Positions 25,413 to 34,421 of a stretch of DNA of 64,000 nt are shown piece after piece; within the stretch, counting starts at the first letter, position 1, and every line of letters starts with the position of its first letter. The stretch comes from DATBVX01 sp963705495 (GTDB lineage Bacteria; Pseudomonadota; Gammaproteobacteria; Steroidobacterales; Steroidobacteraceae). The notes beneath the pieces were generated by a model, which was not told the DNA's origin, made no database searches, and saw only the letters and a list, made by a program, of their open reading frames with translations. The position numbers and the translations under genes are program-made. The DNA is taken from the NCBI GenBank assembly GCA_963705495.1, contig CAVPJQ010000015.1:62001-126000 (forward strand), read 5' to 3'.

Positions 25413-25685
25413 ATGAGCGAGAAAAGCGAGTCGGACGAATACGAAGAGGATGAGAACGACGAGGCTCCGGAGGAATCCGAGGATCTCGACGTCGATCATC
25501 TGATCAAGGATCTCGAATCCATGAAGCGCCGGGGACCCAAGGTCACCGATCCGGCGTGGCGACGGCTGGAACGCTACATGGAGGAAAAGCGCACCTCCGA
25601 GCAGCTTAGCGATTTCGATGACTATGACATCGGCGCCGATGGCGACGGTCACGGATCATCCAGGCGCCGCAAGAAAAAACACTAG
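25413..25685 (+). CDS. Small acidic hypothetical protein with FDDYDI motif
   Basis: 90 residues from ATG 25413 (MSEKSESDEYEED). The first 28 residues are almost all acidic, the middle (about 42-68) carries TDPAWRRLERYMEEKRTSEQLSDFDDYDI, and the C-terminus is strongly basic (SSRRRKKKH). The PAWRRLExxxEEK...DFDDYD pattern resembles small conserved proteins of unknown function in gammaproteobacteria (I recall the PA3496-type family, not verified). No signal peptide or membrane segment. It has its own promoter candidate and ends four bases inside the 3' end of convergent lpxK. No function is proposed. Confidence 0.7.
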   Translation: MSEKSESDEYEEDENDEAPEESEDLDVDHLIKDLESMKRRGPKVTDPAWRRLERYMEEKRTSEQLSDFDDYDIGADGDGHGSSRRRKKKH

Positions 25686-26671
25686 TCACTGCGCCTGGCC
25701 TGCATCGCCTGGTGCGCGAGATGCAGCAGATGGTCGGCGTCCGCATCGCTGAGCACGGCCTGCACCGGTACGTACCAATGACGCCGGTCCACAATTCCAG
25801 CGCATTTCACCGCGTCTTTTTCGGTCATCAGCACCGGCAGCAAGTCGCCGAATTCCAGATCCCTGCGGCTGAAGGTGTGGTGATCTGCAAATGGATGCGC
25901 AATGAGATTGAGACCCTTCTGCCGCAGCATGGCAAAGAAACGTTCCGGGTTGCCGATCGCGGCGAGCGCGTGAACCGGGCCCGGGGCGAACGCGGACAAC
26001 GCACGCCGCTCGCCTCCTGCAAGTGACACGGCCTCGGCGCCGGCGAGCGACATTTTCAGTCCACCGACGCCGTTGGTTCCGCCATTCACGACGACTGCAT
26101 CCACGCTCTCGAGGCGATCGAGGGGTTCACGTAGCGGCCCTGCAGGCAGCAGGCGCCGGTTGCCGAACCGCCGCTCACCGTCGATCACTACGATCTCCAG
26201 CTCGCGACGCAAGCGCAGGTGCTGCAGCCCGTCGTCGGCGATGATCAGATCGACCTCCCCCTCCAGCAGGCGCGCGTCAGCGATGCGATCCGCGCCTGCC
26301 GCGACGGGGCAGCCACTTCTTGCCGCCAGCAGCGCAGCTTCATCTCCGACATCGCTCGGACTGGCAGCGGGACTGATGCGACGGGATGCGCGAGTAGAAC
26401 CCCGATAGCCCCGCAATATGATTCCCGGACGCAGGCCACGCTCGCGCAATCGCGCCGCCAGCCAGAGCACCAGGGGGGTCTTGCCTGTGCCTCCGACGGT
26501 GAGATTGCCCACCACGATGACCGGTCGGGCGACCGCGACGGACCGGAGCCAACCTTGAGCGTACAGCCACCGGCGCACGCGCACGAGAGCGCCGAAGATC
26601 CAGGCCAGAGGTCGGAGCACGACGCCCGAAGCAGCATTCGCATACCAGACGCGTCGCAACCAGTCGTACAA
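25682..26671 (-). CDS. lpxK: Tetraacyldisaccharide 4'-kinase LpxK
   Basis: About 329 residues. Phosphorylates the 4' position of tetraacyldisaccharide-1-phosphate to make lipid IVA, at the inner membrane. An N-terminal hydrophobic segment (PLAWIFGALV) precedes the P-loop GNLTVGGTGKTPL; RGYRG, DGLQH (catalytic DDGLQH) and GPLREPL follow, all LpxK hallmarks. The start is uncertain: the ORF extends into msbA, and I chose the TTG at 26671 because GGAG lies six bases upstream and the length then equals known LpxK. It is 16 bases after the msbA stop, the usual msbA-lpxK pair. Confidence 0.92.
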   Translation of the reverse strand: MYDWLRRVWYANAASGVVLRPLAWIFGALVRVRRWLYAQGWLRSVAVARPVIVVGNLTVGGTGKTPLVLWLAARLRERGLRPGIILRGYRGSTRASRRISPAASPSDVGDEAALLAARSGCPVAAGADRIADARLLEGEVDLIIADDGLQHLRLRRELEIVVIDGERRFGNRRLLPAGPLREPLDRLESVDAVVVNGGTNGVGGLKMSLAGAEAVSLAGGERRALSAFAPGPVHALAAIGNPERFFAMLRQKGLNLIAHPFADHHTFSRRDLEFGDLLPVLMTEKDAVKCAGIVDRRHWYVPVQAVLSDADADHLLHLAHQAMQARRSD

Positions 26672-26687
26672 CCGCCTCTCCAGCGGA

Positions 26688-28424
26688 TCAGGCTTTGAAT
26701 TGCATGCGATGCAATGCGGCGTAGTAGCCGTTTTGCGCCAGCAGCTCGGCGTGTGTGCCACTCTCGACCACTACGCCTTCATCCAGCACGAGGATGCGGT
26801 CCGCGCTTTCCACGGTGGATAGCCGATGCGCGATCACGAACGTGGTGCGATTGCACATCAGCGCGGCCAGCGCCTGCTGGATGTGCCGTTCCGATTCGCT
26901 GTCTAGCGCCGAGGTCGCCTCATCCAGAATCAGAACGGGAGCGTCCTTGAGAAGTGCGCGCGCGATTGCGACGCGCTGGCGCTGACCGCCGGAGAGCCTC
27001 CCACCGCGATCGCCCACCTCAGTGTCAAGCCCCTGCGGCAGTTCTTCGGCGAACTCGAGCACATGGGCCGCCCGCGCTGCATCGCGGATGGCGACCTGCG
27101 AACACTCGATGCCGCCGAAGGCGATGTTGTTGCGGATCGTGTCATCGAACAGGATCACGTCCTGGCTCACGAGGCTGACCTGGCGACGCAGATCCGCGAG
27201 GCGGTACTCGCGCACATCGTGACCGTCGAGACGCACGCTTCCCGACTGCGGGTCATAGAAGCGCGGCAGCAGGCTCACCAGCGTGGTCTTGCCGCTGCCC
27301 GATTTGCCGACGATCGCCAGCGTCTCTCCGGCACGCACCGTGAAGCTCACATTCCTGAGAACCTCGCCCTTCTCGGCTGCGTACTCAAACGATACGTCCC
27401 GATACTCGACGTCACCTCGCGCGCGAGGCAGAGAACGCTCACCGCCCTGGTTCTCCGGCGCCACATCCAGCATTTCGAACACGCTGGCACCGGCCGCGAT
27501 CCCCTGCTGCAGCGGCCCGCTCATGCTGACGAGCCGACGCAGGGGCGCAGTGAGGAGTAGGAGCGCCGTGAGGAATGCCATGAACTGATCGACACGCAGT
27601 TGCTGGCGGATCGCCACGAACAGCACCGCGGCGAGCGCGACTGCCGCAATCTGCTGCACGACCGGGTTGCTGATCGACTTCGCCATGATGAGTCGCATGT
27701 TGTTGTGGCGATGCCGCTCGTTGACCTTCTCGAACCTCTGCGCCTCGAAATCCTGCGCATTGAAGACCTTGATCAGGCGCTGGCCATCGATTGCCTCTTT
27801 GGCCACGCGGGTTACTTCGCCCATCGAGTTCTGGATGCGTGCGCTGTAACGGCGAAACGCGCGGTTGGCCACCTGGATCAGCCATGAAATCAGCGGGGCG
27901 GCGATGAACGTGAAGAGCGCGAGTTCCAGGTTGAGATACAGCAGGTAGGCGACCAGGGCCACGATGGTGAGCGTGTCACGAATCATCACCGTGATGGCAT
28001 TGGTGGTCGCCTCCGCTACCAGCTCGATGTTGTAGGTGAGCTTCGACAGCATCTGGCCGGAGGCCTGCCCGTCGAAATACAACGACGGCAGGTGCAGGTA
28101 GTGCGTGAACAGCTCCCCGCGCAGCCGCTTGATCACCTGCCGGCCGACCCACCCCGGAAAATAGTTGGAAACGTAGTCGCCCACCCCGCGAACCAGGAAC
28201 AGTATGAAGGCGGCCACCGGCACGAGCAGCAGCACCTTCGGATCGGACTTGACGAAGGCGCCGTACAGGAATTTCTGCGTCAGCCACGCAATCGAGGCAT
28301 CACTCGCCGCAAATAGCGTCATGCCGATGACGCCGATGCTGAACATTCCCCAGTGGGGCGCCGCGTAACGCAGCAGGCGCCGATAGATGCGAAAGGCGTC
28401 GTCAGCGCGCGCTGGTTCCGCCAA
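26688..28424 (-). CDS. msbA: Lipid A export ATP-binding/permease MsbA
   Basis: 578 residues. ABC half-transporter that flips lipid A-core across the inner membrane. Six-helix transmembrane domain (about 20-320) followed by the nucleotide-binding domain with Walker A GKSGSGKTTL, signature LSGGQRQR, Walker B LILDEATSALD and the H-loop IAHRLS. Starts three bases after the exbD stop and is followed by lpxK, so it belongs to an exbB-exbD-msbA-lpxK run common in Gammaproteobacteria. Length and motifs match MsbA rather than a peptide exporter. Confidence 0.95.
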   Translation of the reverse strand: MAEPARADDAFRIYRRLLRYAAPHWGMFSIGVIGMTLFAASDASIAWLTQKFLYGAFVKSDPKVLLLVPVAAFILFLVRGVGDYVSNYFPGWVGRQVIKRLRGELFTHYLHLPSLYFDGQASGQMLSKLTYNIELVAEATTNAITVMIRDTLTIVALVAYLLYLNLELALFTFIAAPLISWLIQVANRAFRRYSARIQNSMGEVTRVAKEAIDGQRLIKVFNAQDFEAQRFEKVNERHRHNNMRLIMAKSISNPVVQQIAAVALAAVLFVAIRQQLRVDQFMAFLTALLLLTAPLRRLVSMSGPLQQGIAAGASVFEMLDVAPENQGGERSLPRARGDVEYRDVSFEYAAEKGEVLRNVSFTVRAGETLAIVGKSGSGKTTLVSLLPRFYDPQSGSVRLDGHDVREYRLADLRRQVSLVSQDVILFDDTIRNNIAFGGIECSQVAIRDAARAAHVLEFAEELPQGLDTEVGDRGGRLSGGQRQRVAIARALLKDAPVLILDEATSALDSESERHIQQALAALMCNRTTFVIAHRLSTVESADRILVLDEGVVVESGTHAELLAQNGYYAALHRMQFKA

Positions 28425-28427
28425 GGC

Positions 28428-28865
28428 TCACCTGCCGCCCTGCTCGTTCAAAGTCGCGATGTTGATCTGGGCGAATCCCAACCGCCCGACGACATCCATG
28501 GCCGTGACGACCGACTGATGCGTAGCGCGCGCGTCGGCGCGAATCGTGATGGGAATCTTGCGGCGCTCGCCGGAAATGCGCAGCAGCGCGGTGCGCAGCG
28601 TCTGCGGGCTGTTGTTGATGAGGCTGCGCTCGTTCACGCGATACGCACCTTGCGCTGTGACCGTCACCACGATGGGATCCGCGATGGTTGAATTCACGGG
28701 CACGGAGCTCGCGTTCGGCAGCTGCACCTTGATGCGCCCTTCTTCCACGAAGGTGCTCGAGACCATGAAAAACACCACCAGGAGCAGTACCACGTCGATC
28801 AGCGAAACGACATTGATTTCGGGTTCGTTGATACCCTGCGATTCACTGCCCCGATTCAGCTTCAT
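28428..28865 (-). CDS. exbD: ExbD/TolR-family biopolymer transport protein
   Basis: 145 residues. Partner of ExbB in a proton-driven energy-transducing complex. One N-terminal transmembrane helix with the essential Asp (NVVSLIDVVLLLVVFFMVSSTF), preceded by the INEPEINVV motif, then a periplasmic domain (VTVTAQGAYRVNE, ITIRADARATHQSVVTAMD). ATG 28865 overlaps the exbB stop (ATGA), so the two are translationally coupled; the longer upstream frame lies inside exbB. No tonB is adjacent; the gene sits with lpxK and msbA as in pseudomonads. Confidence 0.93.
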   Translation of the reverse strand: MKLNRGSESQGINEPEINVVSLIDVVLLLVVFFMVSSTFVEEGRIKVQLPNASSVPVNSTIADPIVVTVTAQGAYRVNERSLINNSPQTLRTALLRISGERRKIPITIRADARATHQSVVTAMDVVGRLGFAQINIATLNEQGGR

Positions 28866-29512
28866 GACGTGCCAGTAGCGCGTGTCACGGGCGCGCTCGT
28901 GCTGCGCACACCCGCGCCCTCCATTGCATCGATGAGCTTCATCGCTTCCTTTTCCATCTGGATGACGATGCCGTTCACCTTGCCGCGCAGAATGCGGTAG
29001 GCAAACAGCGAAGGAATCGCGACGCACAGACCTGCTGCAGTGGCAATCAGCGCTTCGCCGATGCCGCCCGACAGGATGCGAGGGTCGCCGGTCCCTTCGA
29101 GGGAGATGGCGTTGAAGGCGCGAATGATGCCGATCACGGTGCCCAAGAGGCCGAGCAGCGGTGAGACCGACGCGATGGTGCCGAGCGTATTGAGGAACCG
29201 CTCCAGCTCGTGCACTACGTGTCGCCCCGCATCCTCGAGCCGCTCCATCATGATGTCGCGTGTGCGGTGCCGGTTGGCGAGCCCTACCGCGAGCACGCGG
29301 CCGAGAGGCGAGTTCTGTTCGAGAGCCGCGATGAGCTTGTCGTTGACCTGGTTATTCTGCACCCAGCGCCACACCTGCTCGGTGAGCTCGCGCGGCAGGA
29401 CACGCTTCTGCTGCAAGGTCCACAGGCGCTCCAGAACGATGGCTGCGCCCATGATGGAGCACAAGATGATGGGCCACATCATGGGCCCGCCGGCTTGAAT
29501 GATTTCCCACAT
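28862..29512 (-). CDS. exbB: ExbB/MotA/TolQ-family proton channel protein
   Basis: 216 residues. Pentameric proton channel subunit working with ExbD. Three transmembrane segments: about 10-30 (MMWPIILCSIMGAAIVLERLW), about 108-135 and about 155-178, with the family core TLGTIASVSPLLGLLGTVIGIIRAF and GGIGEALIATAAGLCVAIPS. ATG 29512 (MWEIIQAGG) is the start typical of this ExbB type; the frame upstream overlaps comEC. Starts 94 bases after the comEC stop, same strand, and overlaps exbD by ATGA. Confidence 0.94.
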   Translation of the reverse strand: MWEIIQAGGPMMWPIILCSIMGAAIVLERLWTLQQKRVLPRELTEQVWRWVQNNQVNDKLIAALEQNSPLGRVLAVGLANRHRTRDIMMERLEDAGRHVVHELERFLNTLGTIASVSPLLGLLGTVIGIIRAFNAISLEGTGDPRILSGGIGEALIATAAGLCVAIPSLFAYRILRGKVNGIVIQMEKEAMKLIDAMEGAGVRSTSAPVTRATGTS

Positions 29513-29606
29513 GCATCGAAGCCACTTTCTGCACTGCGACGGCGGCCGATGATACTGCATCAAGGGATGCGCACAAACAATTGATTTGGTTAGCGCAGGC
29601 TGCGCT

Positions 29607-31910
29607 TCAGGAGCACAACGATCGGCCCGCAAATGGCGCGGAGGCGCTCCAGTAATGGCGGTGCGCCACTCGATAAGACCGTGGTGGCTGCATTCCGGAT
29701 CGAGCACTGAAATCGACGGCGATCGCACCCCAGTCCGCCGTGTTGATCACCTGCGCGTCGGAGCGACACCAGCGCTCGATGACTTCGGGGTCAGGAAAGT
29801 GCCAACGGTTATGCGCGCCTGCTGAAACGATCGCGTAGCGCGCGGCGATCCGGTCGACGATAGCGGCGGACGAAGAACTGCGGCTGCCGTGATGCGGAAC
29901 AACGATGAGGTCGGACGCACGCCACTTCCCGAGTCCGGCGAGGTGCTCCTCCGCGCTCGCTTCGATGTCGCCGGTCAGCAGAGCCCGGCCGTGCTGGTTG
30001 GCAATCTCGAGGACGCACGAACCATTGTTCTCGCTCCACTGCTCTCCTCTGCCGGGACTCAGGAACTCAAAACGCACGCCGTCCCAGATCCACGCTTCGC
30101 CGCGCTGGCACGCTGCCGCTGGTACGTTAAGCCCTCCGACGTCGTCACCTCGACGCATCTCCCGCAGGGCCAGGGCTCGCGCCACTGCGGGGATTCCACC
30201 GGCGTGGTCTGAATCGGCGTGACTCACCACGATGAGGTCGAGCGCCCGCACGCCGACCTCGTGCAAGTAGGGGACGACGGCGAGCTCGCCGGCTGAGCGA
30301 CCATTTCGAAAGCGCGGTCCGGCATCGAAGAGGAGCGCATGCGACTGGGTCTGAACGACCACCGCCAGCCCTTGCCCGACGTCCAGGATTGTGAGCGTGA
30401 AGTCTCCCGGCACCCGCCGCGCGGGATTCGCGAACAGGAGCGGTAGCAGCAGCACTGTCGACAAACGCAGGCTCCAGGGGAGCGGCGCAAGCGCCGCTAG
30501 CGCGCCGATCACGAGCAGAATGGAAATTCCGAGCGACGGCAGGGCTGGATGGATGACTGCAGCCGGCAGCCGCGCAGCCCATTCGAGGGCCGGCCAGAGT
30601 TGATCCACGCACCAGCCACCGAGCGCAAAAAGGCTGTGTGCCAGCGTCGGCGCCAGGCCCAGGAACAAGGTACCGAGCAGTGTGACCGGCACCAATACGC
30701 AACTGAACGCCGGTATTGCCACGAGGTTCGCGAGTGGCCCCACCAACGACACGCTGCCAAACAGGAGCAGCGTTGCGGGAAGCAGCGCGAGCGATACGAC
30801 GTTCTGGGTGGTGAGAAACGCGCGTAGCGGCGGCGCCGGCAATACCAGGCTCCCGAGCATGGCGAGGATTGCGGCGACGGCGAGGAATGAGAGCCAGAAA
30901 CCCGCAGTCAATGCCGCATGGGGGTCGATGAGCAGGACCGCGATCAGGGCAACGGACAGCACCTGGGATGCTGGCGACGCGCGTCGCAGCCAGGTGCAAC
31001 CCAGTCCGACGAGCAGCATGGCAAGCGTGCGCTGAGTCGGAACCGAGAACCCCGCGAGAAGCGCGTAACCCGCCGCGGCGAGTGCGCCGCACAGACAAGC
31101 AACATTCGACTGACAAGTGCGCGGCAATCGCCGGCGCGGCAGCTGCCAGAACTTGCGCGCTGCCAGCATCGCGAGCGCCGCGACCATCGTGACATGCAAT
31201 CCCGATATCGCGATCAGGTGCGTCGTGCCAGTGGCCGAAAATACCTGCCATTGCGCCGCTGAGATTCCCTCGGTAGCGCCGACCGCCAGCCCGGCAATCA
31301 CTCCTGCCGCCGCCCGGCCGCGCAGCGCCGCGTTGACCTGCTGAGCGACGGTGGCCCGGACCGCGAGTACGGGGTACGCGTACGCTCGGTCCCCCAGCCT
31401 GAGGTTGTCCGCCGATTTGCGCACATACCCGGTCGCGCCGATACCCTCGCGAAACAGGCTTCCCTCGTAGTCGAACCCGCCGGGATTGGCGAAGCCTCGC
31501 GCAGCCCGCAACCGAACCCGCAGTTGCCAGTGCTCGGCAGCACGTGGCGCTGACTCGGCATCGAACCACGTCAGTTGTAGCTTGCGTGGCAGTCCGGTCT
31601 GCGGGTCCGGGGCAAATTCGAACCTCGTCTGCCCGGCGCTAGTCGCGGGAAGAGAGACCACATCACCGCGGATCAGCCAATCAGTCCCGTCCCGCTCCGC
31701 AGGCAGCTGGTGAGCCAGGAGACCCAACGCCCGAACGAGCGCCCAAAGCGCTCCCGCGGCGCACCAGCCCACAATGCGCGGGCGCCAGATGCCACAGACG
31801 AGGAGGATGCCGACGAGTAGCGGCACAGCGGGCAGCAATCCGTCCAGACCACTGGAGTGCTCCACGCACAGGATCCCCGCCAGAAACGCCAGGGCGTGTC
31901 GCGGTAACAT
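29607..31910 (-). CDS. comEC: DNA internalization protein ComEC/Rec2
   Basis: 767 residues. Inner-membrane channel for single-stranded DNA uptake in natural transformation. Residues 1-130 hold the N-terminal membrane and OB-like domain (DUF4131), 200-470 the Competence domain (GTTHLIAISGLHVTMVAALAML), and about 515-740 a metallo-beta-lactamase-like domain with SHADSDHAGG and PHHGSRSSSS. The metal-binding residues appear complete. The start is ATG 31910, divergent from the DUF2062 gene by 41 bases. Its presence does not by itself prove competence; no pilus genes are in the window. Confidence 0.95.
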   Translation of the reverse strand: MLPRHALAFLAGILCVEHSSGLDGLLPAVPLLVGILLVCGIWRPRIVGWCAAGALWALVRALGLLAHQLPAERDGTDWLIRGDVVSLPATSAGQTRFEFAPDPQTGLPRKLQLTWFDAESAPRAAEHWQLRVRLRAARGFANPGGFDYEGSLFREGIGATGYVRKSADNLRLGDRAYAYPVLAVRATVAQQVNAALRGRAAAGVIAGLAVGATEGISAAQWQVFSATGTTHLIAISGLHVTMVAALAMLAARKFWQLPRRRLPRTCQSNVACLCGALAAAGYALLAGFSVPTQRTLAMLLVGLGCTWLRRASPASQVLSVALIAVLLIDPHAALTAGFWLSFLAVAAILAMLGSLVLPAPPLRAFLTTQNVVSLALLPATLLLFGSVSLVGPLANLVAIPAFSCVLVPVTLLGTLFLGLAPTLAHSLFALGGWCVDQLWPALEWAARLPAAVIHPALPSLGISILLVIGALAALAPLPWSLRLSTVLLLPLLFANPARRVPGDFTLTILDVGQGLAVVVQTQSHALLFDAGPRFRNGRSAGELAVVPYLHEVGVRALDLIVVSHADSDHAGGIPAVARALALREMRRGDDVGGLNVPAAACQRGEAWIWDGVRFEFLSPGRGEQWSENNGSCVLEIANQHGRALLTGDIEASAEEHLAGLGKWRASDLIVVPHHGSRSSSSAAIVDRIAARYAIVSAGAHNRWHFPDPEVIERWCRSDAQVINTADWGAIAVDFSARSGMQPPRSYRVAHRHYWSASAPFAGRSLCS

Positions 31911-31951
31911 GCGTGCGCTAAGCTCTTGCTGCTAAAGTCCGTCCCCCGATC

Positions 31952-32503
31952 ATGCCGCGCCCATTCCTAAAAAGAATTCTGCCCGACCGACATTCACTGG
32001 CGCACCGCTGGTACCTGCGGCCTTTTCGCGGCGCTTTGCGCAACCCGGCGTACTGGACTTTGCACCGGCGCAGCGTGATCCGAGCCGTAACGCTGGGACT
32101 GTTCATTTGCTTCGTCCCGTTGCCCGTTCACCTCCTGCTTGCGCCAACGGCGGCGATACTCCTGCGCGCCAATTTGCCGCTCTCGATGCTGACGATTCTG
32201 CTGGTGAATCCACTCACGATGGTCCCGGTGTTTTTTGGCGCCTACTGGGTCGGGACGGTGCTCACCGGCAGCAACCTGGAATCCTTTGACTTTGCGCTTA
32301 CATGGGACTGGGCGAGCGAAAATCTGGTCACGATCTGGAAGCCGTTCCTGCTCGGCTGCCTGGTGAGCGGAACGCTGACCGCATCGTTCGGCTATCTCGC
32401 GATGTCGGTGTGGTGGCGCCAGCATGTCATGCATCGTTACCAGCGCCGTGTGGCGCGGTTAAGAGCGCAATCTGGCGCGATCGACCAGGATCCCGCCCTC
32501 TAG
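31952..32503 (+). CDS. DUF2062 domain membrane protein
   Basis: 183 residues. The DUF2062 family is a small membrane protein family of unknown function, usually next to comEC/exbB in Gammaproteobacteria, as here. The N-terminus is basic with HSLAHRWYLRPFRGALRNPAYW, followed by hydrophobic helices around 48-66, 75-105 and 130-152 with the conserved FCFVPLPxHLLLAxxxAxLLRANLP pattern and NPLTMVP. It ends 45 bases inside the 3' end of the convergent lolD. No function is proposed beyond the family. Confidence 0.88.
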   Translation: MPRPFLKRILPDRHSLAHRWYLRPFRGALRNPAYWTLHRRSVIRAVTLGLFICFVPLPVHLLLAPTAAILLRANLPLSMLTILLVNPLTMVPVFFGAYWVGTVLTGSNLESFDFALTWDWASENLVTIWKPFLLGCLVSGTLTASFGYLAMSVWWRQHVMHRYQRRVARLRAQSGAIDQDPAL

Positions 32504-33181
32504 CTCCAATACCCTGTCCATGCGCCCGGCCAGGCGGGGATCGTGAGTCACGACCACGAGACTCGTCCCGAGCTCCCGATTCAGTTCCAGCATCAGCTCA
32601 AAAACGGCTGCGGCATTCTGGCCATCGAGGTTGCCCGTCGGCTCATCAGCGAGCACCAGCGCCGGCCGCGTCACCAGGGCACGCGCCACTGCTGCGCGCT
32701 GGCGCTCGCCTCCCGACAGTTGTGAGGGGCGATGACGCAATCGCGCGCTTAGGCCGACACGTCCGAGCAGATGAGCCGCCGCATCGCGAGCCTGCGCTGA
32801 CGCCATGCGCCTGACGAGCAAGGGCATGGCTACGTTCTCGAGCGCGGTGAATTCCGGCAGCAGATGATGGAACTGGTAGACGAACCCCACCGCTCGGTTG
32901 CGCAGCTCACCCCGCTCTGCATCGGACAATGCGCTCATTTCACGGCCCTGGATCGAGACGCTCCCGCCAGTGGGCAGATCGAGGCCGCCCAACAATTGGA
33001 GCAGCGTTGTCTTGCCTGAACCGGACACGCCGATGATCGCGACGCGCTCACCGCGGGCGACCTGCAGGTTCACCCCGTTCAAGACATCGAGAGTGACGTC
33101 GCCCTGTCGAAACTGCTTGCGCAGCTCCTGTGCGCTGAGCACCGCAGTCGCGGTGGCGGTTGGCGCTGGCGTGTCATTCAT
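32459..33181 (-). CDS. lolD: Lipoprotein-releasing system ATP-binding protein LolD
   Basis: 240 residues. ATPase of the LolCDE complex that extracts outer-membrane lipoproteins from the inner membrane and hands them to LolA. Walker A GVSGSGKTTLL, Q-loop, signature LSGGERQRAAVARAL and Walker B VLADEPTGNLD are all intact, with the LolD-type FVYQFHHLLPEFTALENVAMPLL. ATG 33181 (MNDTPAP) lies inside the end of the preceding lolC/E gene (eight-base overlap). Together with the two upstream permease genes it forms a full Lol transporter operon. Confidence 0.95.
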   Translation of the reverse strand: MNDTPAPTATATAVLSAQELRKQFRQGDVTLDVLNGVNLQVARGERVAIIGVSGSGKTTLLQLLGGLDLPTGGSVSIQGREMSALSDAERGELRNRAVGFVYQFHHLLPEFTALENVAMPLLVRRMASAQARDAAAHLLGRVGLSARLRHRPSQLSGGERQRAAVARALVTRPALVLADEPTGNLDGQNAAAVFELMLELNRELGTSLVVVTHDPRLAGRMDRVLELEGGILVDRARLRS

Positions 33182-34421
33182 GACGCAGGGCCTCGGCCGG
33201 CTGTGTGCGCGCCGCACGCCAGGCGGGATAGAGCGTCGACAGGCAGCAGAGCACGAATGCCGTGCCCGCGATTCGCAGCACATCGTCCATCTCGACGAGC
33301 GCCGGCAGATCACTCATGAAATACACGCTCGCGTCGAGAAACCGGGTGTGCAGCAGGCGTTCAAGTCCATGCACCAGGCTCTCCAGGTAGCGCGAGGTGA
33401 GGACGCCCAGCGTCACACCCGCGAGCGTACCGACCAGACCGATGATGGCCCCCTGCACGATGAAGATGCCGAGGATGCTGCGCGGTGTGGAGCCCATGGT
33501 GCGCAGGATGGCGATGTCCGACTGCTTTTCCTTCACCACCATCACCAGCGTCGACACGATGTTGAACGCCGCGACGCCCACGATCAGGAGCAGGATCACG
33601 AACAGGATCCCCTTGGTGATCTCGATGGAACGGAAGAAATTCGCGTGTTTGCGCGTCCAGTCGCTGACGAAGAACCCGCCTCCGAGTGCGAGCGCGACAT
33701 CGCGCACGATCACGGGCGCGCGAAACAGGTCCTGAAGGCTCAGCTGCACACCGGTCACCGCATCACCCAGTCGATACAGGCGCGCTGCGTCCTGCATCGA
33801 GACCAGCGCCAGTCCGCGATCGAACTCATACATGCCGGCGGAAAAAATGCCGCTGACCGTGAACCGGCGCAAGCGCGGCAGGACGCCTACGGGAGTCGCG
33901 TTGCCCTGTGCGACGACAACAATCACCGTATCGCCGATCCTGACGCCGAGCTCCTGCGCGAGCGCCGTGCCGAGCACGATGCGGTAGCGGCCGGGCCCTA
34001 GATCCGCCAGCGAACCGGCGCTCATGTGCGCACCCAGGCTTCCGACCCGCCGATCGTCCTCGGGCACGATGCCGCGAATCAACGCGCCACTGACGTGCGA
34101 ACCGTTCACCAGCATTCCCTGGTCCTCGATGTAGGGCGCCGCTGCGGTTACCGCCGGCATCTTCTGGACCCGGTCGCGAATCTGGCGCCAGTCCTCGAGC
34201 CGGCCCTCCAGGCCCATGATGGTCGCGTGCGGTGTCATGCTGAGGATGCGATTGCGCAGCTCATGCTCGAACCCGTTCATCACCGACAACACCACGATCA
34301 GCACCGCAACTCCGAGCATGAGCCCGGCAATCGAGATCAACGCAATGACGGAGATGAAACGGTTGCGATGGCCGGAACGCAGATAGCGCGAGCCCACGTA
34401 CCATTCGTAACTCGAGAACAC
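33174..34421 (-). CDS. lolE: Lipoprotein-releasing ABC transporter permease, LolC/LolE family (second copy)
   Basis: 415 residues. Inner-membrane permease subunit of LolCDE. Four transmembrane helices: one at about 20-45 (FISVIALISIAGLMLGVAVLIVVLSVMNGFE), and three in the C-terminal FtsX domain (about 270-400), with a large periplasmic domain between. The ending PAWRAARTQPAEALRHE is the typical family C-terminus. ATG 34421 directly abuts the stop of the upstream copy. By position it may be LolE and the upstream one LolC, but the two are similar and the letter is a guess. Confidence 0.9.
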   Translation of the reverse strand: MFSSYEWYVGSRYLRSGHRNRFISVIALISIAGLMLGVAVLIVVLSVMNGFEHELRNRILSMTPHATIMGLEGRLEDWRQIRDRVQKMPAVTAAAPYIEDQGMLVNGSHVSGALIRGIVPEDDRRVGSLGAHMSAGSLADLGPGRYRIVLGTALAQELGVRIGDTVIVVVAQGNATPVGVLPRLRRFTVSGIFSAGMYEFDRGLALVSMQDAARLYRLGDAVTGVQLSLQDLFRAPVIVRDVALALGGGFFVSDWTRKHANFFRSIEITKGILFVILLLIVGVAAFNIVSTLVMVVKEKQSDIAILRTMGSTPRSILGIFIVQGAIIGLVGTLAGVTLGVLTSRYLESLVHGLERLLHTRFLDASVYFMSDLPALVEMDDVLRIAGTAFVLCCLSTLYPAWRAARTQPAEALRHE

